6,236 nt of DNA from Alphaproteobacteria bacterium (GTDB taxonomy: Bacteria; Pseudomonadota; Alphaproteobacteria; CAAHEQ01; UBA3637), in NCBI GenBank assembly GCA_017513365.1, contig JAFXFY010000127.1, positions 1 to 6,236 of the forward strand. The letters run 5' to 3'. The notes below the pieces were generated by a model. That model saw only the letters and a list, made by a program, of their open reading frames with translations. It made no database searches and was not told the origin of the DNA. Of the stretch, positions 1 to 4,324 are shown piece by piece. The translations under genes and the position numbers were made by a program. Every line of letters begins with the position of its first letter. The first letter of the stretch is position 1.

Positions 1-98
1 ACTTTGTTACTACCCATATCTACTTTAGGTAAGGAAAATGCTCCTGCTGTTGTTCCAGTCATTGCTAAGATAAAAGCAATTGCTAAGTATTTTTTCAT
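1..98 (-). CDS. N-terminus of an exported protein with signal peptide (partial, runs off the window)
   Basis: The 32 complete codons inside the window begin M-K-K-Y-L and continue with a hydrophobic run (LAIAFILAM) and small residues (TGTTAGA). This is a classical Sec signal peptide, with probable cleavage after the A-G-A near residue 20, so the product is exported to the periplasm or surface. The start is the ATG at 96-98; an AGGAG Shine-Dalgarno lies at 104-108 on the same strand with good spacing. A promoter fits upstream (176-181 and 153-158). The mature part visible (FSLPKVDMGSNK) is too short to assign a family, and the rest lies outside the window. It is transcribed away from everything else here, so it is not part of the plus-strand operons. 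The call of an exported protein is solid; the function is unknown. Confidence 0.75.
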   Translation of the reverse strand, partial: MKKYLAIAFILAMTGTTAGAFSLPKVDMGSNK

Positions 99-152
99 TT
101 TGACTCCTTTTTTTGTAATGAATTAAAATTGTGAAGATTTTTCTTCTTACCT

Positions 153-181
153 ATTAGACCACAAACCAACGTTTAAATCAA
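153..181 (-). promoter_or_regulatory. sigma70-type promoter for the exported-protein gene
   Basis: On the minus strand, a -35 TTGATT (176-181) is separated by exactly 17 bases from a -10 TCTAAT (153-158, five of six matches to TATAAT). Transcription would start near 146, giving a leader of about 48 nt before the ATG at 96-98. Prediction from sequence only. Confidence 0.45.
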
Positions 182-185
182 CCAC

Positions 186-224
186 TTTTCCCATACTTTT
201 GTATTTTTTGTATATTTGGGAAAA
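186..224. repeat. 8-bp dyad (possible operator) next to the minus-strand promoter
   Basis: TTTTCCCA at 186-193 is the exact reverse complement of TGGGAAAA at 217-224. TAC (194-196) and GTA (210-212) can extend the pairing past a bulge. The dyad begins five bases upstream of the -35 box of the minus-strand promoter. Neither side carries a proper U tract in the right place for a terminator, so a protein-binding site is a more natural reading, but nothing names the regulator. Confidence 0.35.
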
Positions 225-275
225 ACTATTTAAAAATTAAAGAAAATCAAGGATTTTAAGCTGTTTATAGACCCA

Positions 276-306
276 GTGCTAACTTGAATAAAGTTAGAAT
301 AAGCAC
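276..306. repeat. imperfect inverted repeat (hairpin-forming)
   Basis: CTAACTT (279-285) and AAGTTAG (291-297) form a perfect 7-bp stem around a GAATA loop. Alternatively GTGCT (276-280) pairs with AGCAC (302-306) outside an AACTT/AAGTT inner stem. It lies about 55-85 bases upstream of the small ORF and could be an operator or part of a 5' untranslated region. Confidence 0.3.
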
Positions 307-360
307 AAACGTTCTATTAAATGAGCCACTTTTTAAACTTTATTTATTAGGAGGTATAAC

Positions 361-435
361 ATGGCAGTTATGTGGATATATAAAATCAGTCCGTGTATTA
401 CCAGATTTCTCCAGCCAAAACAGACAAGTCGCTAA
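361..435 (+). CDS. possible small protein, 24 residues, unknown function
   Basis: An ATG at 361 is preceded by a perfect AGGAGG (349-354) at the ideal spacing of six bases, the best ribosome binding site in the window. The reading frame runs 24 codons (MAVMWIYKIS then PCITRFLQPKQTSR) to a TAA at 433-435. The first half is hydrophobic and the second half basic, which could be a small membrane-associated peptide. A terminator follows at 510-534, so a compact transcript is plausible. No clear -35/-10 pair was found upstream and no homologue is recognised. The other frame, starting at the TTG at 284, has no matching ribosome binding site. It may equally be a decayed remnant of a longer gene. Confidence 0.3.
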   Translation: MAVMWIYKISPCITRFLQPKQTSR

Positions 436-509
436 AAATAGCTTCAATTCCGACATCAATTCATTTTGCGTTGCCGCTTGAATTCATTGTGTCTCATTGC
501 TTTACGCAT

Positions 510-534
510 AAAAACTTGCCACGGGCAATTTTTT
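510..534 (+). terminator. rho-independent terminator
   Basis: TTGCC (516-520), loop ACG, GGCAA (524-528), flanked by AAAAA (510-514) and six T residues (529-534). The A and T runs lengthen the stem past one C/T mismatch. It would end a transcript coming from the region of the small ORF and insulate the next gene; the A run on the left could also let it work weakly on the minus strand. Confidence 0.6.
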
Positions 535-572
535 GTTTACTTACAATAATGTTGCTCTGAGGTAAAAAATGC

Positions 573-601
573 TTGATATTTGGTGTTTCTTTATGTAGAA
601 T
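573..601 (+). promoter_or_regulatory. sigma70-type promoter for the 137-residue gene
   Basis: -35 TTGATA (573-578, five of six matches) and -10 TAGAAT (596-601, five of six matches) are separated by exactly 17 bases. A start near 608 gives a 5' leader of about 28 nt, just enough to include the Shine-Dalgarno of the ATG at 636. This also argues that an upstream in-frame ATG at 573 lies inside the promoter and is not the start. Confidence 0.6.
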
Positions 602-635
602 ATCAGTTGTTTCTAATTTAAGAAAGGAAAAAGGA

Positions 636-1049
636 ATGAATTTAAAAAAAATTGTAAATTTTGTACGGAATATAGAAAATGAAAAACCGGTTTGGATGAA
701 GATTACGGTAGGGCCTACTGTAGGAAAGGCAATAGGATTAAAATCAAAGGGCTCTAGTTTTTATCTGGTTGCAGATGAGCGCATTCCATACGAAAATATC
801 TTTAATATTCCAAATGATATAAAAGAAGATTTACGTAAAAAAAAGCCAGATTTTCGGGGCGTTTATTGTTCGGCCACTTTTGGTCATATTCCGGATATAT
901 TGTCGGATTTGCAAACGTATTGCGATATGACAGGACAACCAGGACTAACATTTTTAAATGGAAAAGAGTATAATTTGCAACCTCAATCTAATAATGCTCA
1001 GTTGCAAAAAGAAAACGCTAAACGATTCCGTAATGATAGGGGTATGTAG
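636..1049 (+). CDS. hypothetical protein, 137 residues
   Basis: I do not recognise this family. The start is placed at the ATG at 636 because a purine-rich AAAGGA (623-628) sits at proper spacing and because the earlier in-frame ATG at 573 coincides with the -35 box of the likely promoter. The protein looks soluble, with no signal peptide or membrane segment. It has an N-terminal basic helix (MNLKKIVNFVRNIENEK), a central part rich in Gly and beta-prone residues (VGPTVGKAIGLKSKGSSFYLV, about 25-45), then helix-loop segments ending FGHIPDILSDLQTY (about 82-95). The C-terminal 20 residues are polar and charged (QLQKENAKRFRND) and probably disordered. Two cysteines (78 and 96) do not form an obvious metal motif. 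It appears monocistronic; the relic downstream shares its strand but not its frame. Real gene: fairly sure; function: unknown. Confidence 0.65.
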   Translation: MNLKKIVNFVRNIENEKPVWMKITVGPTVGKAIGLKSKGSSFYLVADERIPYENIFNIPNDIKEDLRKKKPDFRGVYCSATFGHIPDILSDLQTYCDMTGQPGLTFLNGKEYNLQPQSNNAQLQKENAKRFRNDRGM

Positions 1050-1093
1050 TTCTTATATTTTGGATGATGATACAAAGAGGAGATTGCCTCTAA

Positions 1094-1258
1094 GGTCTAT
1101 TATTACCAAAACTGACCAGTCCAAGATATTTGGTTAAAGACGAATTTCATCAAATTTGGAATGAACAAGCAAAGTATTTTTCTCAAATGAATAAAGAGGG
1201 ATTGAAACAGCAATTCAAATTTATTTTGTTATATTTTCTTAATGTGTTTTATCAATAA
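1094..1258 (+). pseudogene. probable relic of a type II-C Cas9 (REC-region fragment)
   Basis: One frame is open for 54 codons, bounded by TAA at 1091-1093 and TAA at 1256-1258. It lacks a start codon with a ribosome binding site. The middle reads RYLVKDEFHQIWNEQ followed by AKYFSQMNKEGL and a hydrophobic FKFILLYF. From memory of the family, this resembles the segment of type II-C Cas9 proteins in which an Arg-x-(Leu/Met)-Val/Tyr-x-x-Glu-Phe-x-x-Ile-Trp-x-x-Gln helix is followed by a loop, an Leu-x-x-x-Leu turn and the FFQRPLK segment. That last segment seems degenerate here (LYFLNVFYQ). No RuvC, HNH or PAM-interacting part is visible, and there is no cas1, cas2, tracrRNA or array in the window. 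If correct, a cas9 gene was once on this strand and has been almost wholly deleted. A chance match over about 30 residues remains possible. Confidence 0.4.
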
Positions 1259-1332
1259 ATAATTTGTAAAAAACAATAACTGTTTGTTTTATAACAAAAA
1301 AATGACATGAGTGAAAAAAATGTATTTTTTTG

Positions 1333-1361
1333 TTGACATCTTGTCTCTTATGTGATAACCT
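1333..1361 (+). promoter_or_regulatory. strong sigma70-type promoter of the six-gene operon
   Basis: A perfect consensus -35 TTGACA (1333-1338) is followed after exactly 17 bases by TAACCT (1356-1361) as -10. It lies at the end of an extremely AT-rich stretch (12 G or C in the 70 bases 1261-1330), which would act as an UP-like element. Transcription would start at about 1367-1368, which is precisely where the first helix of the leader begins. This leaves a leader of about 105 nt before the first ATG at 1474. Confidence 0.65.
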
Positions 1362-1365
1362 ATAT

Positions 1366-1473
1366 TTGTTCAGGCGCCCGAGGGCAATGGGCGGGGACAA
1401 CAGACTTGGCCAGTCATCAGCGTATGGGATATCCCAAGATGATGTGTTGGCCTTTCGAAAGAGAGGTTTTTTT
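1366..1473 (+). ncRNA. structured 5' leader, candidate riboswitch or attenuator, class not recognised
   Basis: The leader is 57% G+C over 1371-1460, in contrast to 17% just upstream. Domain 1: TTGTTC (1366-1371) pairs with GGACAA (1395-1400), and CGCCC (1375-1379) with GGGCG (1389-1393), closing a 9-nt loop GAGGGCAAT, with an AGG/G internal loop between them. Domain 2: GGCCA (1408-1412) pairs with TGGCC (1448-1452), GTCATC (1413-1418) with GATGAT (1438-1443), and TGGG (1425-1428) with CCCA (1433-1436) around an ATAT loop; asymmetric loops (1419-1424, 1444-1447) could bind a ligand. The outer stem of domain 2 uses bases 1451-1452, which are also the foot of the terminator hairpin at 1451-1466, so the two are mutually exclusive. 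Ligand-stabilised domain 2 would therefore switch expression on. The leader precedes NAD-related genes, so a pyridine nucleotide or related compound is the obvious ligand guess, but I cannot match it to a named riboswitch. Confidence 0.6.
1451..1473 (+). terminator. terminator hairpin that also hides the ribosome binding site
   Basis: CCTTTC (1451-1456), a GAAA tetraloop (1457-1460) and GAGAGG (1461-1466) form a six-pair stem with one G-U pair, directly followed by seven T residues (1467-1473) and then the ATG at 1474. The right arm is at the same time the Shine-Dalgarno of the first gene (AGAGG, spacing of seven). The element can thus act by stopping transcription, by masking translation, or both. 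Confidence 0.65.
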
Positions 1474-2007
1474 ATGTCTTTTAAATATAAACATGGCTTT
1501 TGCATTTTACGGTGTCAACCGTTTCATATTGGTCATGACCGTTTAATTAAGCAAATGATGCAAGAATGTGAGTTGGGTACGGTCTTAATTGGATCGGCTC
1601 AAGAAAGTGGTACGCATATTAATCCTCTACCGTATTTTACACGAAAAAAAATGATTCAAAATGTTTGGCGTCATCGGGAAGAGTATGCCAGATTGCAAAT
1701 CATTCCCGTAAAAGATGTTGTCAATGTTCCTTGGAATTATCATGTTTTGGAAACTATTAAAAAGGAATTACCGGACCGACCAAAACCGGATATTATGTAT
1801 GTGGGCGATAATCGGGAATACTTGTTTTTTGCCGCAGATGTACCGAATGTCGGGTTATGTTCCAGAACAACGCAAAGTTTTCCGTTTTTATCGGGAAATA
1901 TGGTGCGTGATATGATTGCGTTAAAAGATGAACGTTATAAAGAGTTTGTCCATCAAGAAAATATGGAGTTAATTCAAAAGAATTTTTATGAAGATGGACT
2001 TGTTTAG
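1474..2007 (+). CDS. nicotinamide/nicotinate mononucleotide adenylyltransferase-like protein (NadM type)
   Basis: A 177-residue nucleotidyltransferase of the HIGH superfamily. The N-terminus carries ILRCQPFHIGH (11-21), matching the GRFQPFHxGH signature of NadM-type NMN adenylyltransferases, with His18 and His21 as ATP-binding histidines. NPLPYFTRKKMI (50-61) corresponds to the NPFTxxER-MI region, VGDN (110-113) to the mid-sheet loop, and FLSGNMVRDMI (138-148) to the second phosphate-binding motif (ISxTxVR). The family transfers AMP from ATP to NMN, making NAD in the cytoplasm. There is no Nudix domain attached. The start is the ATG at 1474, not the upstream in-frame codons, which lie inside the promoter and leader; its ribosome binding site is in the switch hairpin. 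First gene of the operon. With PnuC downstream, NMN salvage is the natural role, but the substrate could be another nucleotide. The Cys in RCQPF replaces the usual Phe. Confidence 0.8.
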   Translation: MSFKYKHGFCILRCQPFHIGHDRLIKQMMQECELGTVLIGSAQESGTHINPLPYFTRKKMIQNVWRHREEYARLQIIPVKDVVNVPWNYHVLETIKKELPDRPKPDIMYVGDNREYLFFAADVPNVGLCSRTTQSFPFLSGNMVRDMIALKDERYKEFVHQENMELIQKNFYEDGLV

Positions 2008-2084
2008 GAAAGGTTGAGGTCAACTTTTCCATTGATTTGGGTCTTGTAGGGACAGTCGAGACAAATCAATTAAAACCTACTGTC
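2007..2084 (+). promoter_or_regulatory. structured intergenic RNA with pseudoknot potential before the cofE-like gene
   Basis: Two abutting hairpins fill the gap. The first pairs GGAAAGGTTGA (2007-2017) with TCAACTTTTCC (2020-2030) and starts on the last base of the preceding stop codon. The second pairs ATTGATTT (2031-2038) with AAATCAAT (2063-2070) and GTCT (2041-2044) with AGAC (2059-2062), leaving a 14-nt loop. In that loop GTAGG (2046-2050) complements CCTAC (2076-2080), and GACAGT (2051-2056) complements ACTGTC (2079-2084). The two loop-tail pairings overlap, so either could form an H-type pseudoknot whose 3' strand ends one base before the AAGGAG Shine-Dalgarno (2085-2090). This suggests translational control or mRNA processing. 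No U tract follows, so it is not an ordinary terminator. Confidence 0.5.
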
Positions 2085-2098
2085 AAGGAGAAAATAAA

Positions 2099-3301
2099 AT
2101 GAATACAACTTATTCAACAAATCGTTATGTCGGTGCTTCAGTTTATGGTGTGAGAATGCCTATTATTACAGAGGGGGCAGATATTGCTAAAATCATCAGT
2201 GATACCGTTATTGAAGCCGAAAATTCCGTATATCAACCCATTACATTAGATAATCGTGATATTATCGGCATTACGGAATCGTTTTTAGCCAGAGCACAAG
2301 GAAATTACATTGCCATAGATGATATTGCCAGTGATGTCAGTCAAAAATTCCCAGAAGGAGATGTAGCGGTTGCTTTTCCGATTTTATCCCGTAATCGATT
2401 TGCAAAGATTTTAGAAGGGATTGCCAAAGGAGTAAAAGGTAAGGTCTATGTGTGTTTATCCTACCCAGCAGATGAGGTTGGGAATGCTATTATGGATGAG
2501 GACGCTTTGTTTAATTCTGATATTAATCCATATTCAGATATTTTGAGCAAACAGCAATTTCGTGAAAAATTTGGTATTTTTCATCATCCGATTACGGGGT
2601 CTGACCATATTCAAATGTATGAAGACATTGCCCCGAATATTGAAATTGTTCTTTTAAATAATCCAAAGGATATTTTGAAATATACTAATCAAGTTATTGT
2701 ATCCAGCATCCATACTCGGCATCGTCATAAAGCCATTTTGCAAAATGCCGGTGGCACGGTTTATACATTAGATGATATTTGTAATACGCCAACTAATCAA
2801 CATGGATGGAGCGAATATGGGGTGCTTGGGTCCAATTATTCTGATGAAAATCGTTTAAAATTATTTCCAAGAGATTCTATGGATTTTTGTAAAAGTTTGC
2901 AAGATCAATTAAAGAAAAGAACCGGTAAGCAAATTGAAGTTATGATTTATGGTGATGGCGGATTTAAATGTCCTAAAACGCATATTTGGGAATTTGCCGA
3001 TCCGGTTGTTTCTCCGGGGCATACAGATGGCCTGAAAGGTATGCCAAATGAAATAAAAATCAAAGCTGTTGCTGATAATAATACGGATAATCCGCAAGCA
3101 GCCATTCAAAAAGCGATTGCCGAAAAAAATACCGGAGATGATTTTTATACGCTTGGTACAACACCTCGGCAAATTACGGACCTGGTCGGATCGTTGTGTG
3201 ATTTGACAACCGGTTCTGGTGATAAGGGAACGCCTGTGGTTGTGATTAAGGGATACTTTGATAACTACTTATCGGGTATTCCAGAAAGAGTTCGGGCATA
3301 G
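2099..3301 (+). CDS. coenzyme F420-0:L-glutamate ligase-like protein (CofE-like)
   Basis: A 400-residue cytoplasmic protein. Motifs in order: RMPIITEGADI (19-29), ITESFLARAQGNY (58-70), PILSRNRF (94-101), SYPADEVGN (121-129), IYGDGGF (283-289), DPVVSPG (301-307) and DLVGSLCDLTTGSGDKGTP (361-379). These correspond to the Kxx-GD, serine/Ala-rich and C-terminal Asp/Gly loops of CofE, which binds GTP and metal and adds glutamate to coenzyme F420-0. The protein is much longer than archaeal CofE (about 250 residues) and belongs to a longer group that is often annotated as F420 ligase in bacteria not known to make F420. No other F420 gene (cofC, cofD, cofG/H) is visible here. So an amide-ligating role on some other phosphate-containing acceptor is likely, but unproven. 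The ATG at 2099 has AAGGAG eight bases upstream. Fold assignment is confident; substrate is unknown. Confidence 0.75.
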   Translation: MNTTYSTNRYVGASVYGVRMPIITEGADIAKIISDTVIEAENSVYQPITLDNRDIIGITESFLARAQGNYIAIDDIASDVSQKFPEGDVAVAFPILSRNRFAKILEGIAKGVKGKVYVCLSYPADEVGNAIMDEDALFNSDINPYSDILSKQQFREKFGIFHHPITGSDHIQMYEDIAPNIEIVLLNNPKDILKYTNQVIVSSIHTRHRHKAILQNAGGTVYTLDDICNTPTNQHGWSEYGVLGSNYSDENRLKLFPRDSMDFCKSLQDQLKKRTGKQIEVMIYGDGGFKCPKTHIWEFADPVVSPGHTDGLKGMPNEIKIKAVADNNTDNPQAAIQKAIAEKNTGDDFYTLGTTPRQITDLVGSLCDLTTGSGDKGTPVVVIKGYFDNYLSGIPERVRA

Positions 3302-3308
3302 TAAAAAA

Positions 3309-3336
3309 GGAGGAGGGGGCTTTGCCTCCTTCCTCC
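3309..3336 (+). other. GC-rich hairpin without U tract, after the cofE-like gene
   Basis: GGAGGA (3309-3314) pairs with TCCTCC (3331-3336) and the run of G residues (3315-3319) continues against CTCCT (3326-3330), giving about 11 pairs with two G-U around a short loop. ATTATA follows rather than a T run, while AAAAAA precedes it, so on the plus strand it is at most a weak terminator. It probably stabilises the upstream mRNA or sets polarity between the first two genes and the four downstream ones; on the minus strand it would look like a terminator, but no minus-strand gene reads into it. Confidence 0.5.
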
Positions 3337-3357
3337 ATTATACGATAGGATAGATAA

Positions 3358-3753
3358 ATGTTAAAAGAAAGAATACAAAAAATATTTTATACGTTAAAAC
3401 ATAAGTTGGCTTTTTTACATGTTGAAAAACAGTTGCGGGGAAAAAATACGTTAAGCGGTTATTTGCATGATTCAGAAAAACCTCTGATGTATTTGTTTTG
3501 TTTTTGGATGAGTATTTCCGATATTCACAAGTTTCATCGCGCTCATAATCGGCATCATGTGAAAAATAATCTTAAAAAATCAACGGATGATTTGCTAGAT
3601 ACGGTAATAGATTGGGAATGTGCCAGAATAACAAAGCCGGATAAACCGCTGAATGCTTATGATACGTTAATGAAGTATTATCCTGAGTATGAAAAGGTAT
3701 ATTTGCCGATTATTCAGAAATATTTGCCACATCAGGTAAAGGAAAAAGAATAA
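3358..3753 (+). CDS. small His/Asp-rich protein, DUF5662-like, possible metal-dependent hydrolase
   Basis: A 131-residue soluble, mainly helical protein. It shows YLHDSEKPLMYL (35-46), where His37-Asp38 resembles the HD-x-SK signature; HRAHNRHH (60-67), resembling the H-x-x-x-N-x-HH signature; paired acidic residues DD (77-78); and a VIDWECAR motif (83-90) followed by KPDKPLNAYDTL (93-104). This order of His and Asp residues is what I recall of the uncharacterised DUF5662 family, which has the look of an HD-type metal site, but no reaction is established. It could be a nucleotide phosphohydrolase, a role that would fit a nucleotide salvage operon; that is inference. Start at ATG 3358 with AGGA seven bases upstream (3347-3350). 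It follows the GC-rich hairpin and is spaced 16 bases from the transporter gene. Confidence 0.5.
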   Translation: MLKERIQKIFYTLKHKLAFLHVEKQLRGKNTLSGYLHDSEKPLMYLFCFWMSISDIHKFHRAHNRHHVKNNLKKSTDDLLDTVIDWECARITKPDKPLNAYDTLMKYYPEYEKVYLPIIQKYLPHQVKEKE

Positions 3754-3769
3754 AATTTAGGAGATAATA

Positions 3770-4324
3770 ATGCTTTTTGAAATTGGGGCAACAATTTTAG
3801 GGTTGTTGCAGGGATTCTTTGTGTTGTTTAATAAGCGAATTCATTGGATTTTTTACGTATTGCAAATGATTTGTTTAATTTTATTTTCATTTATAAACAA
3901 ATTATACGGAGATATGAGTAATGCATTCTTTTATTTAATTGTTGGTATTGTGGGGTTCATTTTGTGGGATCCTAAACGTGGAAAACAAATGATTAGATCA
4001 TGTTCTTTTAGGGAGAGAATAAAATATACGTTATTTATTTTATTTGGAACAGTTGGTTTATATTTTTTATTGAAACAAACGGATGATTATCTTCCCGCGA
4101 TGGATGCATTTACAACAATTTCCAGTTTTGTGGCCACTTATTTTATGGTCTTGCGCAAAATTGATACATGGTTTGTTTGGTTTGTAAATGATATTTGTTA
4201 TGTTGTTCAATATTCTTTATTGCCGCAACCTGCCATTTATTTGTTGTCATTAAATATTATTTGGACTGGTCTGGCTGTTTTGTCTTATTGCCAATGGCAT
4301 AATATTATGAAAGGTAAAAAGTAA
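3770..4324 (+). CDS. pnuC: PnuC-family nucleoside transporter
   Basis: A 184-residue integral inner-membrane protein with about seven hydrophobic segments (roughly 3-20, 26-44, 50-66, 84-101, 113-128, 134-150 and 154-174). PnuC features are visible: a GDMSNAFFYLIVGIVGFILW stretch (47-66), TTISSFVATYFMVLRKIDTW (115-134) with the Thr-Thr, Ser and Ala-x-x-(Met/Leu) positions, and a W-F-V-W-F-V-ND segment (134-141) lining the substrate path. The family carries nicotinamide riboside, and in other members thiamine or other nucleosides, by facilitated diffusion, with phosphorylation inside trapping the substrate. No kinase gene is visible here, so trapping must be done by another enzyme. AGGAG (3759-3763) precedes the ATG by six bases. 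Its stop TAA overlaps the next gene's ATG by one base, evidence of translational coupling. The exact substrate cannot be told from sequence. Confidence 0.85.
   Translation: MLFEIGATILGLLQGFFVLFNKRIHWIFYVLQMICLILFSFINKLYGDMSNAFFYLIVGIVGFILWDPKRGKQMIRSCSFRERIKYTLFILFGTVGLYFLLKQTDDYLPAMDAFTTISSFVATYFMVLRKIDTWFVWFVNDICYVVQYSLLPQPAIYLLSLNIIWTGLAVLSYCQWHNIMKGKK

Larger units (their letters stand above)
99..635. other. 537-base largely non-coding intergenic region
   Basis: This divergent spacer separates the minus-strand exported-protein gene from the plus-strand 137-residue gene. It contains the promoter and dyad described for the left gene, an inverted repeat at 276-306, a possible small ORF at 361-435, a rho-independent terminator at 510-534 and a promoter at 573-601. 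No tRNA, rRNA, CRISPR repeat or insertion-sequence end was recognised. The presence of a terminator well before the next promoter suggests a short transcript, coding or not, is made from roughly 300-534. Confidence 0.6.

Noticed and set aside
225..240. CtrA-binding site (TTAA-N7-TTAA)
   Set aside because: The only neighbouring TTAA pair found there has a spacing of three, not seven; AT-rich DNA gives such matches by chance.
284..481. 65-codon ORF starting at TTG
   Set aside because: No ribosome binding site at the start; it overlaps a hairpin and a better-supported small ORF in another frame; the composition does not look coding.
569..598. 9-codon leader peptide (MLDIWCFFM) after a GAGGT-like site
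   Set aside because: It overlaps the predicted -35 and -10 boxes and would lie upstream of the transcription start, so it would not be in the mRNA from that promoter.
1076..1091. Hairpin AGAGG/CCTCT as terminator of the 137-residue gene
   Set aside because: Only five pairs with a six-base loop and no T run after it.
1330..1473. Upstream extension of the NMNAT-like reading frame by 48 codons
   Set aside because: It overlaps the consensus promoter and the structured leader, has no ribosome binding site, and the NadM family begins just before the HIGH motif; the ATG at 1474 fits.
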